This document shows, one piece after another, positions 45,781-54,856 of a stretch of 64,000 nucleotides of DNA. The notes under the pieces are model-generated. The model searched no databases. It saw nothing but the letters and a program-made list of their open reading frames with translations, and was not told the origin of the DNA. How positions within the stretch are numbered: the stretch's first letter is position 1; every line of letters starts with the position of its first letter. This DNA comes from Mycobacterium sp. Z3061 (GTDB lineage Bacteria; Actinomycetota; Actinomycetes; Mycobacteriales; Mycobacteriaceae): assembly GCF_031583025.1 (NCBI RefSeq), contig NZ_CP134062.1, positions 4,278,001-4,342,000 of the forward strand, read 5' to 3'. Position numbers and translations under genes: made by a program.

Positions 45781-46620
45781 GTGACACTGGCCGCCCTGCA
45801 CGACTGCCTCTTGCTGGATCTCGACGGCACGCTGTTCCGGGGTTCGCGACCGATCGCCGGCGCCGTCGAGGCACTCTCCGGCCTGACCTCGCGCGCGTTG
45901 TTTCTGACCAATAACGCATCGCGCAGCGCTGTCCAGGTTGCAGATCATCTGTGCCGGTTGGGGTTTGCCGCAGACGCCGACGACGTCATCACCAGTGGCC
46001 AGTGCGCCGCAGAGGCTTTGGGCAATGAATTGAATTCTGGCGCAGCGGTTCTGGTAGTCGGCTCAGAGGCGTTGGCCGCCGAGGTGGCCGGGATCGGCCT
46101 GCGACCGGTACGTCGGTGGGCCGACGATCCGGTCGCCGTCGTGCAGGGGTTCTCCCCGGACATCTGCTGGAACGACCTTGCCGAGGCGGCGCTGGCGATC
46201 CGCGCCGGCACACCCTGGGTGGCGACCAACCCGGATCTCACGTTGCCCTCCGAGCGCGGCCTCGTCCCCGGAAACGGCTCGCTGATCGCGGCGTTGTGTG
46301 CGGCTACCGGCCGCACCCCGCGCGTGGTCGGGAAACCGTATACACCGATCTTCCGGAACGCGCTCTCACGGGGTGACTTTCACCGGCCGTTGGTGGTCGG
46401 CGACCGGTTGGACACCGACATCGCCGGCGCCAACTCGGCCGGGCTGCCCAGCCTGCTGGTGCTCAGCGGAGTGACGACGGCGGCCGAGGCATTGGCCGCG
46501 CCGCCCGCGCAACGACCGACCTACGTCGCGCCGGACCTCAGCGGAATCAACGCAGACAGCGACTCACTGCGGGTCGAGCGTGTCGCCTGGGCGGCCACGA
46601 ATGACCGGGCGACAACCTAG
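45781..46620 (+). CDS. HAD-superfamily (NagD/pNPPase-type) phosphatase
   Basis: 279 aa from GTG 45781. HAD motifs in order: LLDLDGTLF (nucleophile Asp), LFLTNNASR (motif II), VVGKPYTPIF (motif III Lys) and VVGDRLDTDIAGANSAGLPSLLV (motif IV). The large C2b cap between them assigns it to the NagD/phosphoglycolate-phosphatase-like group; hydrolysis of a small sugar phosphate or 2-phosphoglycolate is plausible. Part of its cap is duplicated in decayed form at 48517-48690. Confidence 0.88.
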   Translation: MTLAALHDCLLLDLDGTLFRGSRPIAGAVEALSGLTSRALFLTNNASRSAVQVADHLCRLGFAADADDVITSGQCAAEALGNELNSGAAVLVVGSEALAAEVAGIGLRPVRRWADDPVAVVQGFSPDICWNDLAEAALAIRAGTPWVATNPDLTLPSERGLVPGNGSLIAALCAATGRTPRVVGKPYTPIFRNALSRGDFHRPLVVGDRLDTDIAGANSAGLPSLLVLSGVTTAAEALAAPPAQRPTYVAPDLSGINADSDSLRVERVAWAATNDRATT

Positions 46621-46684
46621 CGGTCAGCTTGGCTGGCCGCTACTCCGGCTCGCACGCGAAAACGACTGCCAGCCTCCCGGTTTA

Positions 46685-47776
46685 TCAGCACGCCTTCGCC
46701 TCAACAAGACTGAACGGCGAAGCGGTCGGAATCACCCGTGTCATCCTGAATCCAGCCCTCGCGAGCAACGCACTGTACTCCTCCGCACTGCGTTCGCGGC
46801 TGCCATCTATACCCAATAGCATTTCGAGATCAGCCCACTTGCCGACGAAGTCGCGGTTGTGCTCCGGTATCACGAGTTCGACCAGGACAACGGTGCAGTC
46901 CGCACCGCACGCGGTACGCAGGTTGCGCAAGATAGCCTCAGCCTTCTCATCGGGCCAGTCGTGAATGATGTTCTTCAGGACGTACAGGTTGGCCCCTGCG
47001 GGGATTCCATCGAAGAACGACCCTGTCTCGATGCGAACCCGCTCTGCCACACCCAGTTTCCGCAGCAGTGGAAGCGCCCCGGCGGCAACGTCTGGGATTT
47101 CCAGCAGCACACCGCGAGCGGTCGGCGCAGCCGCCAGGATTGCGGCCAGCAAGCGGCCGTGTCCGCCGCCGACATCCATGATCGTTTGGTATGGGGTGAA
47201 GTCATAGGCGGCAACCATGGGGCACTCCGCCATCTCCGAAATACTGGTCATGGCACCGTTGAAAAGCTCTGCCAGATAGGGGTCGTCGCCGAGGTAATCG
47301 AAGAATTCCTTGCCGCGAAGGCGTGGAATGCTCGCCCTGCCGGTTCTGATCGACTCCGCAAGCATGCTCCAGTGCTCGCGATGCTGCGGCGATCCGTAGA
47401 ACTTCGCTGCCGCAGCCATCGACCCCGGAGCGTCTGTCCGCAGCGTGTCTGCGAGAGGCGTGAGGCCGTAGGCGCCATCTCGGTGCCTACGAAATATGCC
47501 ACGACCTTCCAGCGCCCGCAGAAGTCGGCTTACCGCGTCGGGGTCGCCACCAACCTTTGCAGCAAGATCGTCGGGCTTAAGCGGCCCCGCTGCGAGCGCG
47601 TCCGCGATACCCAGTTCGGCGGCTGCTTCTATCGCCTGCGAGACCCAGCCCGCCAGAATGAGCTCAATCATGACGACTGGGGGTGGCGCAAGTCGCTGAT
47701 GGAAGCGATAGACGCTGTACCGCAGGCGGTCAACCAGTTTCACCAACCGAACCGGTGGTACGCGCGTGGTTTGCAT
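46685..47776 (-). CDS. SAM-dependent O-methyltransferase
   Basis: 363 aa. An N-terminal winged-helix dimerisation domain (SQAIEAAAELGIADALAAGPLKPDDLAAKVG, RLLRALEGRGIFRR) precedes the Rossmann methyltransferase domain with SAM motif MDVGGGHGRLLAAIL (about 199-213), LLEIPDV and KNIIHDWPDEKA (catalytic His region). It belongs with plant/actinobacterial small-molecule O-methyltransferases. AGGAGG (47786-47791) precedes ATG 47776. Divergent from a TetR gene with shared repeats, a typical repressor-controlled pair. Confidence 0.92.
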   Translation of the reverse strand: MQTTRVPPVRLVKLVDRLRYSVYRFHQRLAPPPVVMIELILAGWVSQAIEAAAELGIADALAAGPLKPDDLAAKVGGDPDAVSRLLRALEGRGIFRRHRDGAYGLTPLADTLRTDAPGSMAAAAKFYGSPQHREHWSMLAESIRTGRASIPRLRGKEFFDYLGDDPYLAELFNGAMTSISEMAECPMVAAYDFTPYQTIMDVGGGHGRLLAAILAAAPTARGVLLEIPDVAAGALPLLRKLGVAERVRIETGSFFDGIPAGANLYVLKNIIHDWPDEKAEAILRNLRTACGADCTVVLVELVIPEHNRDFVGKWADLEMLLGIDGSRERSAEEYSALLARAGFRMTRVIPTASPFSLVEAKAC

Positions 47777-47808
47777 GGCGCTTAACCTCCTGTAGTAATA
47801 TTTAGACG

Positions 47809-47840
47809 GAGTTAACTATATTGAATAGAGTCAACTATAT
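47809..47840. promoter_or_regulatory. Candidate TetR operator: 13-bp direct repeats
   Basis: GAGTTAACTATAT (47809-47821) and GAGTCAACTATAT (47828-47840) differ at one base and start 19 bp apart; GTTAACT and AGTCAAC also form an imperfect inverted repeat. They occupy the AT-rich centre of the divergent methyltransferase/TetR gap and would overlap the promoter. Confidence 0.6.
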
Positions 47841-47850
47841 GGAAGTTGGG

Positions 47851-48504
47851 ATGCGGGTGTCAACGCCTGAACGCGAATCGCGGCGAACATATGACAACAG
47901 CCGTCGGCAGGCCGATGCCGAGTCTCGTCAACGCCGGATCGTCACGGCGGGGACGGCTCTCTTCGTGGAAAAGGGTTTCGCCGCGACGTCTATCGACCAG
48001 ATCGCGCAAGCTGCAGGCGTCTCGCCGCAAACGGTCTACGCGGCATTCGGATCGAAGGCCGGTGTGCTCTCGAAGGCAATCGACGTCGCAGTCCTGGGTG
48101 ACTACGGGCCCGAAACGTTGGTTGATCGAATGCCGCCGCTCCCCGATATGTCCAGCGTGCCGAAGAGCATGTTCTTCGCGACCGCAGCGCACTTCGCCCG
48201 GGAGCTGCACGAACGGGTGGCACCGTTGATACAGGTGATGCTGCAGGCGGGCCTCGACGAACTGCGCATGAGGGTGACTCACGAGATACGCGCTGACTGT
48301 GCGTCATGGGTGGAGCAACTGGGGCCGGCACTGCGCCCGAGCCTGACCAAAGACGACGCTGCCGACATCCTGGTCACCATCATGGCGCCCTACCTGTTTT
48401 CCCTGATTACCGTTGATTTGGGACGGTCACCAGACCAATACGAGAAGTGGCTGGCCGACGCCCTGGCCCGCATGTTGCTGAGGCCGGAACTATTGTCGGA
48501 GTAG
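47851..48504 (+). CDS. TetR-family transcriptional regulator
   Basis: 217 aa from ATG 47851, which has GGAAG 5 bp upstream. Upstream in-frame TTG 47821 and ATG 47839 lie inside the putative operator. The HTH spans about 25-70 (RRIVTAGTALFVEKGFAATSIDQIAQAAGVSPQTVYAAFGSKAGVL in part), and the ligand-binding helices follow to the C terminus. Expected to repress itself and the divergent methyltransferase. Inducer unknown. Confidence 0.9.
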   Translation: MRVSTPERESRRTYDNSRRQADAESRQRRIVTAGTALFVEKGFAATSIDQIAQAAGVSPQTVYAAFGSKAGVLSKAIDVAVLGDYGPETLVDRMPPLPDMSSVPKSMFFATAAHFARELHERVAPLIQVMLQAGLDELRMRVTHEIRADCASWVEQLGPALRPSLTKDDAADILVTIMAPYLFSLITVDLGRSPDQYEKWLADALARMLLRPELLSE

Positions 48505-48516
48505 ATTTTTCACCGT

Positions 48517-48690
48517 TGGGTGGCAACCAACCTCGATGTCAGGCTACCCACCGAGCGCGGTCTGGTCCCCGGAAACGGCTCACTCGTAGCGGCGTTGCGC
48601 GCGGCGAACGGTCACACACCGCGCATCGGCTGCAGGCCTTTGCGCCGATCTCTTCCGGAACACCCTGGCGCGGAGTGATTTTCAGGCTGC
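48517..48690 (+). pseudogene. Decayed fragment of a HAD phosphatase gene
   Basis: Translating from 48517 gives WVATNLDVRLPTERGLVPGN and then GSLVAALRAANGHTPRIG, nearly the same as residues of the intact phosphatase encoded at 46219-46335. After PRI the frame is lost by small indels, although nucleotide similarity continues (CCGATC..TTCCGGAAC, GGGGTGA-like block) to about 48690. Neither a start nor the catalytic motif I is present, so this is a non-functional remnant of a duplicate or paralogue. Confidence 0.85.
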
Positions 48691-49059
48691 GGGTCGAGGG
48701 CCTGAACGTGTCACCAACCGGCTGACGGCTGCAGCCAGTGCGAGCGGATCACGCCCCGGTCCCACCGTAGCGTCGGCTCTCGACATCAGGGCCAACCAGG
48801 CATCGGCGGCGCGAGCTACCACCAGCAGAATCGGTGGGCAGGCGCCGATCCGGTCCTTGAGTTGCCGAGCGACATCGACGCCGCCGGCCGGTGTGGCGTC
48901 ACCGTCGAGGATCACCAGGTCGACGCCCCCGATAGTCATGCGCGCCAGCAGCGCCGGATGCGACTCCACGAATTCCAGGCGCGTTGTGCTGCCGAGAGAA
49001 CCGACGACGTAGCGGCGCAGGCTGTTGTCGTCGCTGTACACCACGGCACGCACGGTCAC
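48682..49059 (-). CDS. Receiver-domain-like protein (atypical response regulator)
   Basis: 125 aa from GTG 49059 (GTG 49053 alternative). The fold pattern of a CheY receiver is visible: YSDDNSLRR acidic pair, VDLVILDGDATPAGG with the candidate phospho-acceptor Asp, and ILLVVARAADAW. The usual Lys near the end is replaced in VGPGRDPLA, and there is no output domain, so canonical phosphorelay is doubtful. M. tuberculosis Rv3143 is a similar stand-alone receiver near the nuo genes. Its 3' end overlaps the HAD remnant by about 9 bp. Confidence 0.65.
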   Translation of the reverse strand: MTVRAVVYSDDNSLRRYVVGSLGSTTRLEFVESHPALLARMTIGGVDLVILDGDATPAGGVDVARQLKDRIGACPPILLVVARAADAWLALMSRADATVGPGRDPLALAAAVSRLVTRSGPRPAA

Positions 49060-49205
49060 GGGAGTGACATTAGGGCAGCTTCGGTGTGCCCGGCAGAGGA
49101 CGCGCGCGGATACCCCCAGCGGACCACCCAACCGGGGGATGAGCTGTGGGCGCCCCGATCAGACCATGTGACGAGGTCTTCTGCTGCCCATTGGAGGTAC
49201 CGCGC

Positions 49206-50279
49206 ATGCTCACCCACCACACGACGCTGGTGAAGTTCCTCATCGAGGAGCGACGCCGTCACCCCGATGCCAGCGGTGAACTGAACTCGTTGATCCTCGA
49301 CGTTGCCCTGGCCTGCAAGGCCATCTCGACCCGGGTGGCCCAGGGCGAGCTCGGTGGCGTGCTGGGCGCCGCTGACGTGGTGAATGTGCAGGGCGAAGTG
49401 CAGCAGAAGCTCGACGTGCTGGCCAACGACTACTTCCTGCGGGCCACCGAATGGGGCGGGCAGGTGGCCGGGATGGCCTCCGAAGAGCTGGCCGAGCCCT
49501 ACCAACTGCCGGCGCACTACCCGCGCGGAAAGTACCTGCTGATCTTCGACCCGCTCGATGGCTCGTCCAACATCGACGTGAATGTCTCAGTGGGAAGTAT
49601 CTTTTCGATTCTGCGTGCTCCCGAGCCGGGTGTCGACCCGGCCGTCGAGGACTTTCTGCAGCCCGGCTCACAGCAGGTGTGTGCGGGTTATGCGATCTAC
49701 GGCCCGTCGACCATGCTGGTGCTCACGGTGGGCACCGGCGTGCACGCGTTCACGTTGGACCCGGCGCTGGGTGAATTCATTCTGACCCGTGCTGACATCC
49801 GGATTCCGAGCACGACTGGCGAATTCGCGATAAACGCGTCGAACCGGCGGTTCTGGGAGCCGGCGGTGCAGCGTTACATCGACGAATGCCTGGCGGGCCG
49901 CACGGGGCCGCGTGGCAAGGACTTCAACATGCGCTGGGTCGCATCGCTGGTCGCCGAGACGCATCGGATCCTGACCCGCGGCGGGGTGTTCCTCTACCCG
50001 CGCGACGCCAAGGACCCGGCCAAGCCGGGACGCCTGCGACTGCTGTACGAGGCCAACCCCATCGCGTTTCTGGTCGAGCAGGCCGGCGGCCTGGCCAGCA
50101 CGGGGCGTGCGCGGCTGATGGACGTGGTTCCGACCGGATTGCATCAGCGGGTGCCGTTGATATTCGGCGCGGCCGACGAGGTCGAGCTGATCGAGGAATA
50201 CCACCGCAAAGACTATGTCCGGCCGTCCAGCTCGCCGCTGTACGGCGTGCGGGGCCTATACCGCGTCGTGGCCGGCTGA
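49206..50279 (+). CDS. fbp: Class I fructose-1,6-bisphosphatase
   Basis: 357 aa from ATG 49206 with GGAGG 8 bp upstream. Class I signatures: metal-site EEL (ASEELAEP), [10 protein letters not shown], and the sugar-binding region [48 protein letters not shown]. It converts fructose-1,6-bisphosphate to fructose-6-phosphate. Mycobacteria normally rely on the class II enzyme GlpX for gluconeogenesis, so an additional class I enzyme 20 bp ahead of a phosphoribulokinase gene points to a Calvin-cycle operon. Confidence 0.95.
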   Translation: MLTHHTTLVKFLIEERRRHPDASGELNSLILDVALACKAISTRVAQGELGGVLGAADVVNVQGEVQQKLDVLANDYFLRATEWGGQVAGMASEELAEPYQLPAHYPRGKYLLIFDPLDGSSNIDVNVSVGSIFSILRAPEPGVDPAVEDFLQPGSQQVCAGYAIYGPSTMLVLTVGTGVHAFTLDPALGEFILTRADIRIPSTTGEFAINASNRRFWEPAVQRYIDECLAGRTGPRGKDFNMRWVASLVAETHRILTRGGVFLYPRDAKDPAKPGRLRLLYEANPIAFLVEQAGGLASTGRARLMDVVPTGLHQRVPLIFGAADEVELIEEYHRKDYVRPSSSPLYGVRGLYRVVAG

Positions 50280-50298
50280 GCCGGAAGGAGTACAGCAC

Positions 50299-51186
50299 AT
50301 GTCACGCCTGCACCCGATCATTTCCGTCACCGGCTCTTCGGGAGCCGGAACCACCTCCGTCATGCGGACTTTCGACCAGATCTTCCGCCGGGAAGACATC
50401 AATGTGGCGTTCGTCGAGGGCGACAGCTTTCACCGGTATGACCGGGTGGCGATGAAGGCGGCGATCGCCGACGCCCATGCCCGCGGTGACCATACCTTCA
50501 GCCACTTCGGACCGGAGGCGAATCTCTTCGAGGAGTTGCAGGACCTCTTTGCGACCTACGGTGAGACCGGAACCGGCAAGGTGCGCCGCTACCTGCACGA
50601 CGAGAAGGAAGCCGAGCCGTTCGGGCAGCAGCCCGGCACCTTCACCCCGTGGGAAGAGATCCCCGAGGACACCGACATGTTGTTCTATGAGGGACTGCAC
50701 GGCGCGATCGTCACCGACGAGGTCGATGTCGCCGCACATGCCGACCTGCGGATCGGCGTGGTGCCGGTGATCAACCTGGAGTGGATCCAGAAGTTGCACC
50801 GCGACAAGGTGTCCCGCGGCTACACCTCTGAGGCGGTGACCGACACCATCCTGCGCCGGATGCCCGACTACGTGAACTACATGTGCACCCAGTTCTCGCA
50901 CACCGACGTCAACTTTCAGCGGGTGCCGGTGGTGGACACGTCCAACCCGTTCATCGCCCGGTCCATCCCGACCGCCGACGAATCGATGCTGATCATCCGC
51001 TTTCGCGACCCCCACGGTATCGATTTTCCGTATCTGCTTGCCATGCTTCATGATTCGTTCATGTCACGCCCCAACACCATCGTGTGCCCGGGCGGCAAGA
51101 TGGATCTGGCCATGCAGCTGATCTTCACCCCGATGGTGTTGCGGCTGCTCGAGCGTCGCCGGGCGCTGTTGGCGGCGGCGCGCTAG
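50299..51186 (+). CDS. prk: Phosphoribulokinase (class I)
   Basis: 295 aa from ATG 50299, with GGAAGGAG upstream. P-loop TGSSGAGTTSV (11-21), the ribulose-5-phosphate site VEGDSFHRYDR (39-49), GPEANLFEELQDLF, and HGAIVTDEVD. Length and HRYDR match the roughly 290-aa octameric proteobacterial-type enzyme. It phosphorylates ribulose-5-phosphate to ribulose-1,5-bisphosphate, whose main known use is RuBisCO. It follows fbp by 19 bp; no RuBisCO genes lie in this window. Confidence 0.95.
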   Translation: MSRLHPIISVTGSSGAGTTSVMRTFDQIFRREDINVAFVEGDSFHRYDRVAMKAAIADAHARGDHTFSHFGPEANLFEELQDLFATYGETGTGKVRRYLHDEKEAEPFGQQPGTFTPWEEIPEDTDMLFYEGLHGAIVTDEVDVAAHADLRIGVVPVINLEWIQKLHRDKVSRGYTSEAVTDTILRRMPDYVNYMCTQFSHTDVNFQRVPVVDTSNPFIARSIPTADESMLIIRFRDPHGIDFPYLLAMLHDSFMSRPNTIVCPGGKMDLAMQLIFTPMVLRLLERRRALLAAAR

Positions 51187-51266
51187 CACTGGCGGGGGTC
51201 GGCGCGGCGCTGTCAGTCACATCAGTCACAGCCGTCCCTGCCGGAGTCGACCCACTCTGTTACGAA

Positions 51267-51334
51267 ACGTGATAGCGCATCCGATATCACGTTTCTGACG
51301 GCATTGTGCCTCGCATTTCCGATACTGAAGTGAC
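51267..51334. repeat. Dispersed intergenic repeat, copy B
   Basis: Gapless match to 32702-32769: inverted repeat ACGTGATA...TATCACGT (51267-51292) then a TGCCTCGCATT core. It separates the convergent phosphoribulokinase and nuoM-like genes. Confidence 0.75.
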
Positions 51335-51350
51335 GGATGTGACTATGCGG

Positions 51351-52802
51351 CTACTTGCCGGCGACCACGTGTGCGATCGCCGGGTCGATCACATCCAGCG
51401 CCGGCTTCGGGTACACCCCCAGCACGATCAGCATCGCCAGCAACGGCACCACGACACTGAGCTCCCGGGGCACCAGGTCGCGCACCGCGTCTCTCCTGGG
51501 GCCCGTCATGATCCGCTGGTAGAGCCAGAGAATGTAGACCGCGGACAGGACCAGTCCGGTCGCGGCCAGCACGGCGACAACCGGATAGCGGCTGAAAGTG
51601 CCGATGAGCACCAGCAATTCGCTGACAAACGGCGCCAGGCCGGGCAGCGCCAGCGACGCCATGCCGGCGACCAGGAAGGTCCCGGCCAGCACCGGCGCGA
51701 CCTGCTGCACCCCGCCATAGTCGGCGATCAGCCGGGTTCCCCGGCGTGACACCAGGAACCCGGCGATGAGGAACAGCGCGGCGGTGGCCAGCCCGTGATT
51801 GACCATGTAGAGCGTGGCGCCGGACTGGCCTTGGCTCGTCATCGCGAAGATGCCCAGCACGATGAAGCCGAAGTGGCTTATCGAGGTGTAGGCGATCACG
51901 CGCATGATGTCGCTCTGCCCGATCGCCACCAGGGCGCCGTAGATGATTGCGACCACGGCCAGCGCGATCACGAACGGCCGGAACAGGACCGCGCTGTCGG
52001 GAAAGAGTCGCACGCAGTACCGCAGCATCCCGAACGTGCCGATCTTGTCGACGACGGCCATCATCAGCACTGCGGTCACCGGCGTCGACTCCGCGGCCAC
52101 CGCGGGCAGCCAGGTGTGCAGCGGCCACAGCGGCGCCTTGACGGCGAACGCGAGCAGGAACCCGAGAAACAGCAGATGCACGACGTCCGGATCGGCCGTC
52201 ATGTCACCCGACGACATCCCGGCGGCGATGGCGCGCGAATCGAACGTTCCGAAGATCAGATTCAGACCGATCAACGCGACCAGCATCAACAGTCCACCGG
52301 AAAGGTTGTACAGCAGGAACTTCAGCGCCGCCCGCGGCGCCCCGGCTCCCCCGTACCGGCCGATGAGGAAGTACATCGGAATCAGCATGGCCTCGAAGAA
52401 CACGAAGAAAAGCAGCACATCCAACGCCACCAGAGCGACCAGCATCATCGACTCGACGACCAGCATCAGCGCCAGGTAGCCGCTGGGCCGGCCGGCGTCA
52501 TTCCAGCCGGCAAGCAGCAGCAGGGGCATCAGGACAGTTGTCAACAAGATGAGCACCAGTGCGACGCCGTCGATCCCGACGGTGTAGCCGGCATCGAATG
52601 ACCTTATCCAGGACTGATTTTCGACGAACTGGTACTGCGGGTCCGCCGGATCGAAACCCGCCACCAGCACACCCACGATCACCAGTACCCCGGCCGAGAC
52701 GCCGAGGGCGGTGCACTTGGCAGCCAGCGGCCGGCCGGCGGGCACCGCCGCCACCATCATCGCTCCGGCCAGCGGCGCCAACCATAATGCGGTCAAGATC
52801 AT
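51351..52802 (-). CDS. NuoM/MrpD-type proton-translocating antiporter-like subunit
   Basis: 483 aa, about 13-14 hydrophobic segments. The complex I NuoM residues for proton transfer are present: glutamate in [14 protein letters not shown], lysine in [14 protein letters not shown], and the [15 protein letters not shown] segment. PE/PF01059-type amino-terminal part is short compared with mycobacterial NuoM (about 550 aa). It overlaps NuoL by ATGA and is the last gene of the minus-strand set that begins with hucM. No other complex I peripheral subunit (NuoB-G, I) or NuoH, A, J, N is present nearby, so it is not part of a standard nuo operon. Confidence 0.9.
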   Translation of the reverse strand: MILTALWLAPLAGAMMVAAVPAGRPLAAKCTALGVSAGVLVIVGVLVAGFDPADPQYQFVENQSWIRSFDAGYTVGIDGVALVLILLTTVLMPLLLLAGWNDAGRPSGYLALMLVVESMMLVALVALDVLLFFVFFEAMLIPMYFLIGRYGGAGAPRAALKFLLYNLSGGLLMLVALIGLNLIFGTFDSRAIAAGMSSGDMTADPDVVHLLFLGFLLAFAVKAPLWPLHTWLPAVAAESTPVTAVLMMAVVDKIGTFGMLRYCVRLFPDSAVLFRPFVIALAVVAIIYGALVAIGQSDIMRVIAYTSISHFGFIVLGIFAMTSQGQSGATLYMVNHGLATAALFLIAGFLVSRRGTRLIADYGGVQQVAPVLAGTFLVAGMASLALPGLAPFVSELLVLIGTFSRYPVVAVLAATGLVLSAVYILWLYQRIMTGPRRDAVRDLVPRELSVVVPLLAMLIVLGVYPKPALDVIDPAIAHVVAGK

Positions 52803-54667
52803 GCCGAACCCACCAACGCGACGCTCAGCAGCAACGCGGCCGCTCCGAAGAAGACCGTCAACGCGTACGACCGGGCGAACCCGGTCTGCATCCGCCGGAC
52901 ACCGGTCGAGGCCGTACCGATCAGCCGGGCTACGCCCTCCACGACACCGTCGATGCCCGCCCGGTCCACCTCGACCATCGCCCGCGACAGGCGCAGGCCC
53001 GGCCGCATGAACGCCGCCTCGTTGACGCTATCGCCGAACAGGTCATGGCGCGCGGCGATCACCGCGCCCGAGGCCCATTCCGAAGCGATCCTCCGCACCG
53101 GCCGGGCGACGTAGGTACGGACGGCGACCAGGATGCCGGCGACCACCACGGTCAGGGTCAGCGCGGTTAGCGCCCCTCCGGACATGGCGTGCTGTGGCTC
53201 CGCGGCGTCGGTGGGGTTCGTGACGGGTTGCAGCCAGCGTTGCAAGGTGCCACCCACGGCCAGTGCCGCCCCGCCGCCCAGCGAACCGAGGGCCAACACC
53301 AGCATCGGCGCGGTCATGACGGCCGGGGCTTCGTGCGGATGAGCGCCGGGCTGCCAACGCTTTTCACCGAAGAAGGTCATGACCATGACCCGGGTCATGT
53401 AGAAGGCGGTGATGCCGGCGCCGACCAGTGTCACCGCGCCGAGCGCCCAATGGGTGGCGAAGGCGGCCTCGATGATGGCGTCTTTGGAAAAGAAGCCGGC
53501 GAATGGCGGCACCCCGATGATCGCCAGATAGCCGAGCCCGAAGGTCGCGAACGTGATCGGCATGGCCGTGCGCAGACCGCCGTAGCGGCGCATGTCGGTC
53601 TCGTCGTTCATGCCGTGCATCACCGATCCGGCCCCCAGGAACAGTCCGGCTTTGAAGAACCCGTGCGTCAACAGGTGCATGATCGCCACTGCATATCCCG
53701 CCGGCCCCAGGCCGGCGGCCAGCACCATGTAGCCAATCTGCGACATTGTCGATGCGGCCAGGGCCTTCTTGATGTCGTCCTTGGCGCAGCCGATGATTGC
53801 TCCGACCAGCAGGGTGACCGCCCCGACGACCACCACCGCCGTCCGTGCGGTGGGCGACTGGTTGAACAACGGGCCGGAACGCACGATCAGATACACCCCG
53901 GCGGTGACCATGGTGGCCGCGTGGATCAGCGCGCTGACCGGAGTGGGGCCCTCCATCGCGTCGCCGAGCCAGGACTGCAGGGGCACCTGCGCGCTCTTGC
54001 CGCAGGCGGCCAGCAACAGGGCCAAACCGATTGCGGTCACCGTGGCCTCGGACTCTCCCGGTGCACGGGGGAAAACCCCTGCGTAGGAGAGCGTTCCAAG
54101 TTGGGTGAACATGATCATCAGGGCCAGCGCCAGTCCGACGTCGCCTACCCGGTTGACGATGAAAGCCTTCTTGGCCGCGGTCGCGGCCGCAGGCTTGTGT
54201 GACCAGAAACCGATCAGCAGATAGGACGCCAAACCCACGCCCTCCCAGCCGAAGTACAACCCGAGATAGTTGTCGGCCAGCACCAGCAGCAGCATCGCGG
54301 CCACGAACAGGTTGAGGTAGCCGAAGAAACGACGGCGTCCGGGGTCCTTGCACATATAGCCGATCGAGTACACGTGGATCAATGCGCCCACACCGGTGAT
54401 CAACAACACGAAACACGCGCTCAGGGCGTCGAGCTGCAGCCCGAAGTCGACCTGCAGCGAGGGCACCCAGGTGAACAGCGTTTCGTGCATGACCCGGTCG
54501 GGCGCCGCGCGCCGCGACAGGTCGACGAAAAGTATTGCGCCGCAGCAGAAAGAGGCCGCGACCATCGCACATGCCAGCAGATGTCCCCATGCGTCGACAC
54601 ATCGCCCACCCAGTAACAGCACCGCCGCACCGGCGAGCGGCAGCGCGATCAACCACCACACGGCCAC
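52799..54667 (-). CDS. NuoL/MrpA-type proton-translocating antiporter-like subunit
   Basis: 622 aa from GTG 54667 (GTG 54661 alternative). NuoL core: [106 protein letters not shown]. The key glutamate (GWEG) and lysines are kept. The C-terminal part includes the lateral-helix region and a last TM. Starts 5 bp after the short NuoK-like ORF. Expected to move protons or Na+ across the plasma membrane when coupled to a redox module; the partner is not defined. Confidence 0.92.
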   Translation of the reverse strand: MAVWWLIALPLAGAAVLLLGGRCVDAWGHLLACAMVAASFCCGAILFVDLSRRAAPDRVMHETLFTWVPSLQVDFGLQLDALSACFVLLITGVGALIHVYSIGYMCKDPGRRRFFGYLNLFVAAMLLLVLADNYLGLYFGWEGVGLASYLLIGFWSHKPAAATAAKKAFIVNRVGDVGLALALMIMFTQLGTLSYAGVFPRAPGESEATVTAIGLALLLAACGKSAQVPLQSWLGDAMEGPTPVSALIHAATMVTAGVYLIVRSGPLFNQSPTARTAVVVVGAVTLLVGAIIGCAKDDIKKALAASTMSQIGYMVLAAGLGPAGYAVAIMHLLTHGFFKAGLFLGAGSVMHGMNDETDMRRYGGLRTAMPITFATFGLGYLAIIGVPPFAGFFSKDAIIEAAFATHWALGAVTLVGAGITAFYMTRVMVMTFFGEKRWQPGAHPHEAPAVMTAPMLVLALGSLGGGAALAVGGTLQRWLQPVTNPTDAAEPQHAMSGGALTALTLTVVVAGILVAVRTYVARPVRRIASEWASGAVIAARHDLFGDSVNEAAFMRPGLRLSRAMVEVDRAGIDGVVEGVARLIGTASTGVRRMQTGFARSYALTVFFGAAALLLSVALVGSA

Positions 54668-54672
54668 CGCGC

Positions 54673-54780
54673 TCAGTCCCTCAGTTTGGCGAAGACGGCG
54701 ATGGCCAACTCGACCAGCACCTCGCACCCGTACGCGCCGGCGATGGCCACCACGACCATGATCACAACGGAGAAGTTCAC
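54673..54780 (-). CDS. Short membrane ORF resembling the C-terminal helix of NuoK
   Basis: 35 codons from GTG 54780: [20 protein letters not shown] then [15 protein letters not shown]. The CE-x4-LAI-x3-F pattern mimics the last transmembrane helix of NuoK (AAAE-x4-LAL). An in-frame stop lies shortly upstream, so the first two NuoK helices are absent. It ends 5 bp before nuoL, exactly where nuoK sits in complex I operons. Either a decayed nuoK or a genuine one-helix subunit. Confidence 0.4.
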   Translation of the reverse strand: MNFSVVIMVVVAIAGAYGCEVLVELAIAVFAKLRD

Positions 54781-54856
54781 ACCGGATAGCCTGCGCGATG
54801 CGATGGATCGCCTTCACCCCGATTCGGGGGAATTGCAAGGTGAATGGGATACGGGC

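Noticed and set aside
47821-47850. TTG 47821 or ATG 47839 as the TetR start
   Set aside because: Both lie within the putative operator repeats and lack a ribosome-binding site; ATG 47851 has GGAAG upstream.
49206-51186. A complete Calvin-cycle operon
   Set aside because: Only fbp and prk are present; no RuBisCO, transketolase or aldolase gene could be found on either side in this window.
54817-54829. CCCCG-ATT-CGGGG hairpin as a terminator between the hydrogenase and nuoLM parts
   Set aside because: Stem of only 5 bp with a 3-nt loop and no T-run; too weak to call, though it should be considered when testing operon continuity.
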